Assembly: GCA_028288485.1 (NCBI GenBank)
Contig: JAQBNO010000048.1
Location: forward strand, 58,469-122,468
Length of the DNA stretch: 64,000 nt
From: Segetibacter sp.
GTDB lineage: Bacteria > Bacteroidota > Bacteroidia > Chitinophagales > Chitinophagaceae
Direction: 5' to 3'
Positions 34,746 to 43,763 of the stretch are shown here, piece by piece; positions within the stretch are counted from its first letter, which is position 1, and the number at the start of each line of letters is the position of its first letter. The notes under the pieces were generated by a model. That model searched no databases. It was not told where the DNA came from and saw only the letters and a list, made by a program, of their open reading frames with translations. The position numbers were made by a program, and so were the translations under genes.

Positions 34746-36143
34746 TTACATATATCCCAGTATCTTCAACATACTCTGAGCAGTTTGTTCCTTTGCGTAC
34801 ACCCAGTCCTTTAGCTTTCCGTCTTTATCATGCTCCACAATAATATGTTTTGGACTTGGTATTAAACAGTGCTTTATACCCCCGTAACCACTGATCTGGT
34901 CCTGGTAGGCACCGGTATGAAAGAAGCCGACATACAAAGGCTCTTCCCCGCTTACTTTTGGAAGAAAAACTTCATTGATGTGCTCTTCACTATCATAGTA
35001 ATCGTGACTGTCGCACGTTATTCCCCCTAATACTACCCTGTGATATTCCTCGCTCCATTTATTGATGGGCAACATGAGAAACTTCTCACCTATGCCCCAG
35101 GTATCGGGCAATGTAGTAATAAAGGAAGAGTCGATCATATACCAATTTTCACGATCGTTCTGCACTTTCTGTCCTATAACACTAAAGATGTGCGCCATGC
35201 TCTCACCTACAGTATAACTACCAAACTCAGTAAAAATATTTGGCATTGGAACCTTTGCATTTTTACATGCCTTCTTAATATTACCGACAATCTCGTTGAT
35301 CATGAATTGGTAATCATAATCAAAACCGAGTGAATGTTTTATAGGAAATCCACCACCAATATTGATGCTATCCAACTCAGGGCAAATCTTCTTTAACTGG
35401 CAATAGAGGTTGATCACCTTGTTCAACTCGCTCCAGTAATAGATATCGTCTTTAATCCCTTTATTTAAGAAGATATGAAGCATCTTTAAAGTGAACTTGT
35501 CTTCATAGCCCTCAATATGATCCACATAAAACTCAAGTATATCTTTTGGCCTGATCCCTAATCTTGAGGTATAGAAAGGAAAAGACGGTTCTTCTTCGGC
35601 AGCTACGCGAATACCCAGTTTGAACGGAACTTTAACCGATTTGCGATAAGCATCGAGCTCTTCAACGTTGTCTAAAACAGGAAATACATTTTTAAACCCC
35701 GTATTTAGTAAATTGGCGATACGCTTCGTATAGTTCTTTTGCTTATAGCCATTGCAGATAATGAAAGTGTCTTTCGTGATCTTCTTGCGCTGATATAACT
35801 TTTTTACAATTTCAATATCATAAGCATAAGAAGTTTCAAGGTGTATATCGTGCTTTAAAGCTTCTTCAACTACAAAAGAAAAGTGAGAGCTTTTTGTGCA
35901 ATAACAATAATTGTAAACCCCTTCATACTTGTGTTTCTTAAAGGCGTTTGCAAACATTTGCTTAGCCTTATTTATTTGCATACCAATTTTAGGAAGGTAA
36001 GTGAGTTTCAAAGGGGTGCCATACTTATCTATTAAAGCTTTAATATCGAGATTGTTATATTGCAGGTAATCTTTTTCTAAATGGAATCCTTCCTGCGGAA
36101 AGTGGAAGGTTTGCTTCACCAGGTCGGTGTAAGAATTATTCAT
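34746..36143 (-). CDS. speA: Arginine decarboxylase-like PLP enzyme (SpeA type)
   Basis: The 465 residues are a fold III PLP decarboxylase: the lysine is in YCYCTKSSHF (about residue 84), the glycine loop is SINIGGGFPIKHS, and EFGSYTVGESMAH and CDSHDYYDSEEHI follow. It is shorter than the 630-residue enterobacterial SpeA but matches the Bacteroidota form in the polyamine route. Diaminopimelate- or ornithine-type activity cannot be excluded by eye. It stands upstream of the ribosomal protein genes' terminator. Confidence 0.85.
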   Translation of the reverse strand: MNNSYTDLVKQTFHFPQEGFHLEKDYLQYNNLDIKALIDKYGTPLKLTYLPKIGMQINKAKQMFANAFKKHKYEGVYNYCYCTKSSHFSFVVEEALKHDIHLETSYAYDIEIVKKLYQRKKITKDTFIICNGYKQKNYTKRIANLLNTGFKNVFPVLDNVEELDAYRKSVKVPFKLGIRVAAEEEPSFPFYTSRLGIRPKDILEFYVDHIEGYEDKFTLKMLHIFLNKGIKDDIYYWSELNKVINLYCQLKKICPELDSINIGGGFPIKHSLGFDYDYQFMINEIVGNIKKACKNAKVPMPNIFTEFGSYTVGESMAHIFSVIGQKVQNDRENWYMIDSSFITTLPDTWGIGEKFLMLPINKWSEEYHRVVLGGITCDSHDYYDSEEHINEVFLPKVSGEEPLYVGFFHTGAYQDQISGYGGIKHCLIPSPKHIIVEHDKDGKLKDWVYAKEQTAQSMLKILGYM

Positions 36144-36225
36144 TGATGTGGTTCAGTTCTTCTTTTTTGATGAAAATTTATTCAGAATAATTGGCAAAAT
36201 TAATTGATTGCAGTATAACAAAAAC

Positions 36226-36257
36226 AAAAAAAACCGGGCCGCAATTGCGGCCCGGTT
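36226..36257 (-). terminator. Terminator after rplT
   Basis: AACCGGGCCGCAA and TTGCGGCCCGGTT form a perfect palindrome, followed on the minus strand by a T-run. It lies 26 bp after the rplT stop. Confidence 0.92.
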
Positions 36258-36282
36258 GTCAATAATATTTCGCTATTGTCAA

Positions 36283-36627
36283 TTATTTTACCGATGCAAC
36301 CAATGCTTTAAAAGAAGCAGGTTCATTCATAGCTATATCAGCTAAAACCTTACGGTTTATATCAAGTCCTTTAGCAGTTAAAGCGTGCATGAACTCACTA
36401 TAAGTTAATCCTTCTTCTCTTACTGCTGCGTTGATACGTGCAATCCACAAACTGCGGAATTCACGCTTTTTAAGTTTACGACCTACATAGCTGTAAGTCA
36501 TACCTTTTTCAACAATATTTTTTGCTACCGTATAAACGTTTTTACGTTTACCGTAGTAACCTTTAGCCTGGTCAAGAATTTTTTTCCTCCTGGCCCTCGA
36601 TGCTACCGCATTTTTAGAACGTGGCAT
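36283..36627 (-). CDS. rplT: Large-subunit ribosomal protein L20
   Basis: The 114 residues show the L20 pattern: [38 protein letters not shown] and [14 protein letters not shown]. It binds 23S rRNA and is needed for early 50S assembly. It follows rpmI after an 85-bp gap that contains a CCCCTTTAGGGG palindrome. Confidence 0.97.
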   Translation of the reverse strand: MPRSKNAVASRARRKKILDQAKGYYGKRKNVYTVAKNIVEKGMTYSYVGRKLKKREFRSLWIARINAAVREEGLTYSEFMHALTAKGLDINRKVLADIAMNEPASFKALVASVK

Positions 36628-36685
36628 ATTTTTTAAATTTAGATTCCGAATCCGGAACAGTTTTTTTAATGAGATTCTTTCTTTA

Positions 36686-36709
36686 AGTCCCCTTTAGGGG
36701 ATTTAGGGG
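36686..36709. repeat. CCCCTTTAGGGG palindrome between rpmI and rplT
   Basis: AGTCCCCTTTAGGGGATTTA followed by GGGG, just before the rpmI stop region. It is the simplest member of the C-rich palindromes in this window. There is no T-run in the transcription direction that would make it a terminator. Confidence 0.6.
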
Positions 36710-36712
36710 TTC

Positions 36713-36910
36713 TTATTTCAAACCCAACAAACGTTTTACAAAGTGTGTATTCGCTGGCGATACCACACCTTTTTTACGAAGGCCGCGTTTACGCTTTGTA
36801 GATTTCTTGGTTAAAATGTGGCGTTTAAAAGCCCTCTGGAAAGTAATCTCTCCTGTACCGGTTACTTTGAACCTTTTTTTTGCGCTTGAGTTTGTTTTTA
36901 CCTTTGGCAT
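36713..36910 (-). CDS. rpmI: Large-subunit ribosomal protein L35
   Basis: A 65-residue basic protein starting [20 protein letters not shown] and containing [16 protein letters not shown]. The usual upstream gene infC is absent; instead a possible promoter stands at 37.03 kb. Confidence 0.97.
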   Translation of the reverse strand: MPKVKTNSSAKKRFKVTGTGEITFQRAFKRHILTKKSTKRKRGLRKKGVVSPANTHFVKRLLGLK

Positions 36911-37024
36911 TAAATAATCTTATAAGATTACACCCTGCTGGCGTTCCGAACAGACGGAAACTTATGGAGCCGTGTGGGTAATGTCTGCTTTACAAAAACA
37001 AAAATAGTTTTTACAAAGCGGCTG

Positions 37025-37032
37025 CAAAGGTA
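37025..37032 (-). promoter_or_regulatory. Candidate -7 box for rpmI-rplT
   Basis: TACCTTTG on the minus strand is a full match to TAnnTTTG. No clear TTG stands 19-21 bp further upstream. Confidence 0.5.
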
Positions 37033-37166
37033 ATGGAAAACAGTGTAAAAAGAAATATTAAAGTTAAGTATTTACTGATCGTCTTTTTTATTGCTTTTTT
37101 ATTGTTTTTTTAATACCTCAAGGAGGGTCCGTAAAAGGTGAAGGTAAATAAGCCCACTTTGGTGTA

Positions 37167-37223
37167 TTTTTTGGGAGCCGGCTTTTGTTTTTCAATCAAC
37201 ATCGTTGTGTCACTCACTTGTAC
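37167..37223 (+). repeat. Short dispersed repeat, copy H
   Basis: A 57-nt complete copy with T-run, GGGAGCCGGC, CATCGTTGTGTCACTCACTT and GTAC. It points to the plus strand, with no plus-strand gene before it. Confidence 0.8.
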
Positions 37224-37298
37224 GGTTGTGCTAAGTAAGAACTCTACGGGTAATAAAAAAATTTGACACAACAAAAAAGTAAAGGATAAGGCACTTAT

Positions 37299-37982
37299 TT
37301 ATAATCCATCACTCCATATATCCCACATTCTAAAAAGTTCTCCTTTTTTTGCCGGTTTTATAGTGTTTAATATTTCGGGAAGCAAGCCACACATTGGCCC
37401 GTAAATCTTTTCTTTACACTCAGAACAAGGATACAAAAAAGGTGCAAAAGAGGTATTTTTATTATTTTCTACGGCCCCATACGTGTCCCATATTTTTTCT
37501 GCAGCATCTTTTGAAACCGGCTGAAAAGCTAAAAGATAGTCTATACCAGGCCTTACAGTTCTGTAGAAACCCAAAAGGTTAGATATTAAATCCTCAGAAC
37601 TAAAACCACTTTTCGTTGCAATACTATAAGGCAAACTTCCTTGCATGTTTTCAAATTCTGTTGATACTTCTATAAAAATGGATAACGCCACCGATTCTTT
37701 TTGCTGTTTGGTTAAACCCAACTTCACGTAATAGTGCCTTGTTTCGCCTGCTGTAATAAACTTTTTCATCACCTGACTATACGAAATCTTGAATCCTTTT
37801 CCGTCCCGGCTCCTCTTACCTGTTTCACTTAACATCGGCTTCCACAATAAATTCTTAACTCCTTCAGTACCTTCAGGGTTAGCATGGCCCAAATCGATCC
37901 AGCCACACTTACAAGTATAAATCAATCCATAAATTTTAGACACTGCTTTTGACCCATCAATTATATCAATTCTCTTACTCAT
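37299..37982 (-). CDS. Protein resembling DUF4056 family
   Basis: The start MSKRIDIIDGSKAVSKIYG at 37982 gives 227 residues; the longer frame upstream encodes a hydrophobic, non-family stretch. IYTCKCGWIDLGHANPEG and later FSSEDLISNLLGFYRTVRPG recall the DUF4056 pattern (YTC-x-x-G-x-x-D-x-x-H and S-x-E-D-x-x-S-N-L-L-G), but the match is by eye. A Cys pair in YPCSECKEKIYGPMCG could bind metal. Function unknown. It sits where infC would usually be. Confidence 0.6.
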   Translation of the reverse strand: MSKRIDIIDGSKAVSKIYGLIYTCKCGWIDLGHANPEGTEGVKNLLWKPMLSETGKRSRDGKGFKISYSQVMKKFITAGETRHYYVKLGLTKQQKESVALSIFIEVSTEFENMQGSLPYSIATKSGFSSEDLISNLLGFYRTVRPGIDYLLAFQPVSKDAAEKIWDTYGAVENNKNTSFAPFLYPCSECKEKIYGPMCGLLPEILNTIKPAKKGELFRMWDIWSDGL

Positions 37983-38247
37983 AGTTGTAACGTTAATAAA
38001 TAGAGAAACGAAAGTTAGATAACTTAAATTTAAAATGCAATAAGTTCGAAAAGCAGCCAATTGATGCGCTATGTTTAAAACTTGATTAAAAAGCAGTCGG
38101 ACGGTGTTTCTTAATTCCGTAATCACATACATCCATTTTACATTCTAACCTTTCACCGTGTCCACGGTGTTCTCGTTCCTCCCGCATCGTTAACCCGTCG
38201 TCTAAGCCTTAAAACCTGGTTTGGAATTGCAGAAGTCGGCACCCCCG

Positions 38248-38306
38248 GTACAAGAGTGCGACGCAACGAAAGCACGTTGCAGTTTTACAGTCTGGTCCAT
38301 AAAAAA
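38248..38306 (-). repeat. Short dispersed repeat, copy L
   Basis: Read on the minus strand: TTTTTTATGGACCAGAC, then TTCGTTGCGTCGCACTCTTG and TAC. Its T-run is the tail of the preceding terminator hairpin. Confidence 0.8.
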
Positions 38307-38328
38307 AGCTACTCAAAGAAGCAGCTTT
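38301..38328 (-). terminator. Terminator downstream of the WYL regulator
   Basis: AAAGCTGCT and AGTAGCTTT arms (one G-U pair) followed by TTTTTTT on the minus strand. The T-run is shared with repeat copy L. Confidence 0.75.
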
Positions 38329-38523
38329 ACTTAGTTCGATAACCAATTCTATCATTCAAAATTAACCTTCGTCTGCACTTGCGCCATAACTGCCGGAATC
38401 TGTATGTTCAGCAGTCTTAAATGCGGTGGTTTCACCTTCTTCAATAAATTACTCCTTAAAAAAATAAAGAATATGATGTTGGTTGTTTCTGTTCTGCAAA
38501 GTAACAAGCCACAAACGACAACC

Positions 38524-39492
38524 CTATTTCGGGAGCAATTGGTGCTGTTCAATTCTTTTGATGATGTTTACTGCAAATTCTGTAACCATGTCATTTAACG
38601 CTAATGGCTCTATTATTTTAGCCTGGTCACCAAATAGCATAAACCAGCGGGCAAAACCGTGGAGCGAACCGGTTAAAAAAGTCATGTGCATATATTTGCC
38701 CGCATCTTCTTCTTTTACAAAACCATTGTAATATTTCTGTTCGCCAAAATATTTCATAGTACCCTTCTCCACTTCTATCACTACTTTATGCACCTGCCTT
38801 TCACACGATAGCTGGTTAATAAAACGCTGAAGCGGCGGATGTGTGTGCACTATCTTTTCATCGGTAAGCAATAATTTGTTGATCTTGTCGGTTCGAAAGT
38901 TTCGGTAATCATTTCTTAAGCGGCAAAATGCGATCAGGTACCAGTGACTTCCCTGGTAATAAATACCAACCGGTTCGGCTTTTCGCTGCAGCGATTCGTT
39001 TTTTTCTATCGAGGTATAATTAATGTCTACAACAGTGGCGGAGGCAACGGCCTTTAAAATCTTCTGGAGATGTAACTCCAATGGCTTTTTACCCACAAGG
39101 GCGGGATGCGATACTACTGCAATACGTTCATCAATATCCTGTAAGTGATCTTTTTCTGCCAGCCTTAATACTGACTTGATTTTATCTAAAGCGGTAATGT
39201 AATGTTTCGATGAATTTTCATCGCTCATCGACTGCATCAGCTTCGAAGCAGTCAGCAAAGCCGAAGCTTCATCCTCGTTAAACATTACCGGGGGAAGTTT
39301 ATATCCTTCCATTAATCGATATCCAATGCCTGCCTCACCTATTACCGGCACACCTGCTTCTTCAAGGGCATGTATATCGCGGTAAACAGTACGCAGGCTA
39401 ATGCCGAATTTGTCGGCTATTTCCTGCGCCTTTACCAATCGCTTCGATTGAAGCTGGATGACAATAGCGGCTAAACGATCAATGCGATTCAT
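38524..39492 (-). CDS. YafY-type HTH and WYL-domain transcriptional regulator
   Basis: The 322 residues start with an HTH_11 domain (QEIADKFGISLRTVYRDIHALEEAG), then a WYL domain (about 140-230, VDINYTSIEKNESLQRKAEP, GSHWYLIAFCRLRNDYRNF) and a WCX C-terminal part. WYL domains sense ligands such as nucleic-acid fragments. The target is unknown. It is divergent from the sigma factor gene. Confidence 0.93.
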   Translation of the reverse strand: MNRIDRLAAIVIQLQSKRLVKAQEIADKFGISLRTVYRDIHALEEAGVPVIGEAGIGYRLMEGYKLPPVMFNEDEASALLTASKLMQSMSDENSSKHYITALDKIKSVLRLAEKDHLQDIDERIAVVSHPALVGKKPLELHLQKILKAVASATVVDINYTSIEKNESLQRKAEPVGIYYQGSHWYLIAFCRLRNDYRNFRTDKINKLLLTDEKIVHTHPPLQRFINQLSCERQVHKVVIEVEKGTMKYFGEQKYYNGFVKEEDAGKYMHMTFLTGSLHGFARWFMLFGDQAKIIEPLALNDMVTEFAVNIIKRIEQHQLLPK

Positions 39493-39654
39493 AGAACTCG
39501 TTGAGGCTAAAGATAATTAGGTTCGGCTAAGTATTTCCTATAGTTGCTGGTGTTTCTTTCAAGAGTTGGATGTTTATCATCTCAAAAAATAAAACACAAA
39601 AAAATTGTAAGAAATTCATTTATAGAACGACTAAAGAATAAAGGGGACTTTTTA

Positions 39655-40140
39655 ATGGAAAAAGAATTTGTCGGCTTAATTAATAATAACCGCGTTTTGA
39701 TCTTCAAGGTGTGCAACTTGTACTGCCGCAATCATGAAAGCCGGAAAGACTTATTCCAGGAGGTGGTTTTGCAGCTGTGGAAGTCTTATGGCGGCTTTAG
39801 AAACGAGTCTGCGAAAAGCACCTGGATCTACAGAGTCGCACTGAATACTGCCATCTCCAACTTTAGAAAAGAATCAAAAAAACCCGAAAAACAACCCCTC
39901 TCCCTGTTGGAATTCGAAATCCCCGATATGACGGGACTAACAGAAGATAAAGAAAACAGAAGTACACTTAGCGTCGCCATAGAACAGCTTTCTGAAATTG
40001 AAAAGGCTATTATAATGCTGTATCTCGACGACAAAAGTTACGATGAAATAAGTGAGATCATCGGCATCTCGAATAGCAACGTTGGTGTGAGGCTAAACAG
40101 GATAAAAAACAAGTTAAGTAAACTTATTAAAGTATATTAA
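39655..40140 (+). CDS. ECF-type sigma-70 family RNA polymerase sigma factor
   Basis: The start MEKEFVGLINNNRVLIFKVC at 39655 gives 161 residues; an earlier ATG at 39544 lies in sequence that does not look like the family. Region 2 is NHESRKDLFQEVVLQLWKSY with STWIYRVALNTAI, and region 4 is LSEIEKAIIMLYLDDKSYDEISEIIG. The gene ends one base before its membrane-protein neighbour, as expected for a sigma and anti-sigma pair. Confidence 0.9.
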   Translation: MEKEFVGLINNNRVLIFKVCNLYCRNHESRKDLFQEVVLQLWKSYGGFRNESAKSTWIYRVALNTAISNFRKESKKPEKQPLSLLEFEIPDMTGLTEDKENRSTLSVAIEQLSEIEKAIIMLYLDDKSYDEISEIIGISNSNVGVRLNRIKNKLSKLIKVY

Positions 40141-40141
40141 A

Positions 40142-40777
40142 ATGGACTTAGAGCAAGTAAAAACAGAATGGCAGCAATACAATCAAAAACTTGAATTGTC
40201 GCAACGTTTAAACGAACAGCTTATCATGAGTATCTTAAGAGAAAGGTCTCGTTCAAGGGTTTCAAAAATCAGGCGCGACAATACATTGTACATGATACTA
40301 ATGGTACTGAATTTGGTATTGCTATCGGCCATATTTGCCGGCAATCCATTTGATTTCAAATACAATATTCAATATATTCCTTACGGCGCCCTCGCAATTG
40401 GTGTTATACTCGCTATTTTTTCTTTGATCAGAAGTTTCAAAACGTTCGATGTTAACCTGAATAATGTGAGCCTTGATTCATTTCTGAAGAAAACGATTTA
40501 TGAATACGAGAAGAACAAAAAGATGGAAAAGTGGTTTGGCATCCTGGTTTTTTCTGCTGGAGTTTTAACGGCACTTTCTTTTTTGCCTAATAAACTTAAA
40601 AGTAAAGAACTATGGCCGGCATTAGGGGAAACCGTGCTAACCATGGGAATAACAATAGCTGTCTATTTTATTGCCGTTAAAGCAGGAGCATTTAACGACC
40701 GGAAAAGGGAAGGCTTTGAAAATGACTTAAGGGAGTTGAATGAATTAAAGGCAATATCTTCCGAATTACGGGATTAA
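40142..40777 (+). CDS. Four-helix membrane protein, probable anti-sigma partner
   Basis: The 211 residues have a soluble N-terminus of about 40 residues and four hydrophobic segments (YMILMVLNLVLLSAIFAG, GALAIGVILAIFSLI, WFGILVFSAGVLTAL, VLTMGITIAVYFIAV), with a charged loop between the second and third. It has no FecR or zinc-anti-sigma motif. The role is inferred from the 1-bp spacing to the sigma factor gene. Confidence 0.75.
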   Translation: MDLEQVKTEWQQYNQKLELSQRLNEQLIMSILRERSRSRVSKIRRDNTLYMILMVLNLVLLSAIFAGNPFDFKYNIQYIPYGALAIGVILAIFSLIRSFKTFDVNLNNVSLDSFLKKTIYEYEKNKKMEKWFGILVFSAGVLTALSFLPNKLKSKELWPALGETVLTMGITIAVYFIAVKAGAFNDRKREGFENDLRELNELKAISSELRD

Positions 40778-40810
40778 TAAATGCTCAAGTTCAAAAACAA
40801 TTTATCGGAT

Positions 40811-40869
40811 TTTTTTATGGACCGCACATCGGCCCGCTAATTGAACATCGTTGCGTCGCACTCTTGTAC
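40811..40869 (+). repeat. Short dispersed repeat, copy D
   Basis: A complete 59-nt copy: TTTTTTATGGACCGCACATC at the left and CATCGTTGCGTCGCACTCTT plus GTAC at the right. It lies 33 bp downstream of the membrane protein on its strand. Confidence 0.85.
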
Positions 40870-40908
40870 TGTTAAACCTGAATGGAGATGGGCACGACTT
40901 TAACTATT

Positions 40909-41562
40909 TTACATGGCATACAACACTGCCAGGTAATGGCATATACTTGCGACAAGAACAAACGAATGCCAAACAACGTGATGATACTCCCATTTTTGCC
41001 AAACATAAAATATAACACCGGTAATATAGAATACCAGGCCGGTTACTATAAGCCGCGCCACAAGCTCAGGCATCGAAGCGAAGAAATGGTCGGGTACGAA
41101 CAGGCAGATCGACCCCATGAAAACATAGAACAGGATAGAAAAAACCGGGAAACGATCGGGAAAGAAGATCTCGAATAATATTCCAACGATGACCAGGCTC
41201 CACAAAACCCATAAAAGCATGACGCCGGTAGAATCGAATAAATAAAACCTTATGATGGGTGTATAAGTGCCGGCTATAAGAAAGTAAATACTGATGCGGT
41301 CAAGCTTCTTATAAAGCTTTTTCAACGTTGGCTCCATGCACGCATGGTACATAGTTGAAAAAGTAAAGACCATTAGAAAGGTAATTCCATACACCGAAAT
41401 TGCAAGACGGGAGTACAGATCTTTATGCTGCGCAGATAAAATAAGTAAGGGAACAGCAATAAGACCAAATAATACACCTAACACATGAACAGAGGCATGT
41501 AACTTTTCCTGGTGGGTTGTAAATTCAGCTGAACTTACGTGGTTTAATTCCTTGCGCTTCAT
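40909..41562 (-). CDS. Hemolysin III / PAQR-family membrane protein
   Basis: The 217 residues have about seven membrane segments and the family motifs TFSTMYHACMEPTLKKLYKKLD with AGTYTP, and a C-terminal HHVVWHSFVLVASICHY. These conserved His residues bind metal in PAQR receptors. Bacterial members are called hemolysin III although hemolysis is doubtful. It stands alone. Confidence 0.9.
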   Translation of the reverse strand: MKRKELNHVSSAEFTTHQEKLHASVHVLGVLFGLIAVPLLILSAQHKDLYSRLAISVYGITFLMVFTFSTMYHACMEPTLKKLYKKLDRISIYFLIAGTYTPIIRFYLFDSTGVMLLWVLWSLVIVGILFEIFFPDRFPVFSILFYVFMGSICLFVPDHFFASMPELVARLIVTGLVFYITGVIFYVWQKWEYHHVVWHSFVLVASICHYLAVLYAM

Positions 41563-41751
41563 AATGTTCCTTTTTCAAAAGACTCATTTTTTGAGTAAAA
41601 CGACGCATTTTAAAGCTAAAGTTTTAATAAAAACGGCGTGTGTTAAAGGGGTATTATAAAGCGATATTTAACTAAATAAATTATAAGAATTCACGCACGC
41701 GGGAATGCCCTATTGGATCGAATAGTCTTATGCTGACCTTCCGCAATTTTT

Positions 41752-42252
41752 TTATAAAAAGTAAGCACCCATCACCTGCCCGTTTTCCACTTCCACCTGT
41801 ATATGATCCTGCAGGGTTGTAGCAATGGATAAACCTATGTAATCAACTTTTATGGGAAAGCTCTTGTGCATTCTTTCAACCAGAGACATTGTTTGAATGC
41901 TTCTTGGAGAATATTGAAGCAGGGGCTTTAACGCATATAATAAAGTGCGGCCACTATTTGTAACATCATCTACCAACAGTACATTTTTGTTATTAAAATC
42001 AATTTCTTTGCTGTAGCTGATAACGCCAGGATTTCTTTTATTCAGGTTACAGCTAATAATCTCCATAGGTATTTGTACAAGCGGACGTAATAATTCAAAT
42101 AATTTTTCGGCAACAACCATTCCACTCCCTGTAATACCAATTATAATTAAGGGAACGTTTTCTCCGTATAATTGCCCGGCAATTTCAAGCGCTATCCGTT
42201 GCATCTTTTTTTCGGCAACTTCTTTTGATAAGATCTGGTTTTTAGCCTCCAC
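41752..42252 (-). CDS. PRTase-fold protein (PyrR/PRTase type I)
   Basis: The 166 residues contain the PRPP-binding motif VLLVDDVTNSGRTLLYAL and GITGSGMVVAEKLFELL. This resembles PyrR-like or hypoxanthine-type phosphoribosyltransferases of Bacteroidota; the base cannot be told. No pyrimidine genes are near. Confidence 0.85.
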   Translation of the reverse strand: MEAKNQILSKEVAEKKMQRIALEIAGQLYGENVPLIIIGITGSGMVVAEKLFELLRPLVQIPMEIISCNLNKRNPGVISYSKEIDFNNKNVLLVDDVTNSGRTLLYALKPLLQYSPRSIQTMSLVERMHKSFPIKVDYIGLSIATTLQDHIQVEVENGQVMGAYFL

Positions 42253-42351
42253 GTTTGTTTTGTTTTACCCTTCAAAAATAGCGATAAAAGGTTCCTGTAA
42301 TAGAATTTTCATCAAAGGCAAAAACTTATCTTGCAATGGTAATTCCTATTT

Positions 42352-43671
42352 ATGCAGATCATTCAACAGATACTATTTATACTGATTACCGGCTTTGCGA
42401 TCTGGTTTTTCAGTAGAAATGTAAAAAATATAAGAAGAAATATTTTATTGGGACGTGAAGTTGAATTAGATGATAATAAGGCGGAAAGATGGAAAAACGT
42501 ACTGCTACTCGCTTTCGGGCAAAAAAAGATGTTTAAGTATCCATTAGTAGCAGTAATGCACTTTGTCATTTATGCAGGATTCATTATTATAAACCTTGAG
42601 ATTCTTGAAATTATTTTAGATGGCATTTTTGGTACCCATCGCCTCTTCGCCCCCACCTTAGGTGCTCTATATAGCTGGCTTATAAATGCATTCGAAATCC
42701 TGGCTTTCGCTGTGTTGCTTGCTTGTGTAATTTTTCTTATCCGCAGGAATGTTATTAAAGTTAACCGGTTGAACCGGAAAGAACTGGATGGCTGGCCACG
42801 CACAGATGCAAATTTAATCCTGGTTACAGAAATTGCCCTGATGACTCTGTTTTTAACGATGAATGCGGCTGATAAAGCATTACAGTTACAACGGTACGGT
42901 AACTACTACCACACTTCCAATTTTTTCGTTTCCGGACTTATAACTCCTCTTTTTGAAGGAATGAATACAAGCACGGTTGTCATTATTGAACGAATCTGCT
43001 GGTGGTTACATATAATTGGAGTACTGGCTTTTTTAAACTACCTCCCATATTCCAAGCATTTACATATTATTCTCGGGTTTCCGAATACTTATTACGCCAG
43101 TACAAACCCTATGGGCAAATTCAGGAACATGAAGGAAATACAGGATGAGGTTCTATACGCCATGCAACCCCAACTAGCGCCGGCAGGAGAACAGCCAGCA
43201 ATGAAATTCGGAGCGAAAGATGTTCCTGACCTTACCTGGAAAAATTTAATGGATGCGTACAGCTGCACAGAATGTGGCAGGTGTACTGCTGCCTGTCCTG
43301 CAAATATTACAGGCAAAAAACTGAACCCCCGGAAAATTATGATGGATACGAGGGACAGGATGGAGGAAATTGGAGGCAACATCAATAAGAACGGGCAATT
43401 GATTGATGATGGGAAAACATTGTTGCATACTTATATAACTGAAGAAGAACTGAGAGCATGCACAACCTGCCAGGCCTGTGTTGAAGAGTGCCCGGTCAGC
43501 ATTAGCCCGTTAGACATCATTGTTCAATTAAGAAGACATGTTATAATGGAAGAAAGCCGTGCGCCGCAAGAATGGAACCAGATGTTTAGTAATGTTGAAA
43601 ATAATTTTGCTCCCTGGAAGTTTTCTCCTGACGACAGGGACAAATGGGCGGAGGAGATGAGGGAAAGTTGA
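42352..43671 (+). CDS. HdrC/GlpC-like membrane Fe-S oxidoreductase subunit
   Basis: The 439 residues have an N-terminal half with about five membrane helices (like the NarI/HdrE b-type subunit) and a C-terminal ferredoxin domain. The two 4Fe-4S motifs are CTECGRCTAACP (about 305-316) and CTTCQACVEECP (about 370-381). In related Bacteroidota a CCG-domain partner gene normally follows; here the next gene is cheB. It probably takes part in membrane electron transfer. Confidence 0.85.
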   Translation: MQIIQQILFILITGFAIWFFSRNVKNIRRNILLGREVELDDNKAERWKNVLLLAFGQKKMFKYPLVAVMHFVIYAGFIIINLEILEIILDGIFGTHRLFAPTLGALYSWLINAFEILAFAVLLACVIFLIRRNVIKVNRLNRKELDGWPRTDANLILVTEIALMTLFLTMNAADKALQLQRYGNYYHTSNFFVSGLITPLFEGMNTSTVVIIERICWWLHIIGVLAFLNYLPYSKHLHIILGFPNTYYASTNPMGKFRNMKEIQDEVLYAMQPQLAPAGEQPAMKFGAKDVPDLTWKNLMDAYSCTECGRCTAACPANITGKKLNPRKIMMDTRDRMEEIGGNINKNGQLIDDGKTLLHTYITEEELRACTTCQACVEECPVSISPLDIIVQLRRHVIMEESRAPQEWNQMFSNVENNFAPWKFSPDDRDKWAEEMRES

Positions 43672-43763
43672 TAAAGTTGATCAGATAGTAAAGAAGCCCG
43701 CATTTTTAGATGGCACAATTCTTTAATATTTCATCTTTTTTATTTGTCTAAAAACTCTGTAAA

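Larger units (their letters stand above)
36911..37298. other. 388-bp region upstream of rpmI: long 5' UTR and repeat
   Basis: On the minus strand a TACCTTTG box (37025-37032) would give an rpmI leader of about 100 nt. That leader contains CAGACATTACC and CCGTCTG arms (36953-36991) and a GTTCCGAAC palindrome, so it can fold. Further upstream is repeat copy H. A role in autoregulation by L20 is only a guess. Confidence 0.5.
37983..38523. other. 541-bp intergenic region with repeat and terminator
   Basis: It holds the upstream region of the DUF4056-like gene (a TAACTTTC -7-like sequence on the minus strand at about 38010-38020), repeat copy L and the terminator of the WYL regulator. The rest shows nothing. 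Confidence 0.55.

Noticed and set aside
39544..39654. Longer N-terminus of the sigma factor
   Set aside because: The extra residues are not sigma-like and the ATG at 39655 starts exactly at the usual family position.
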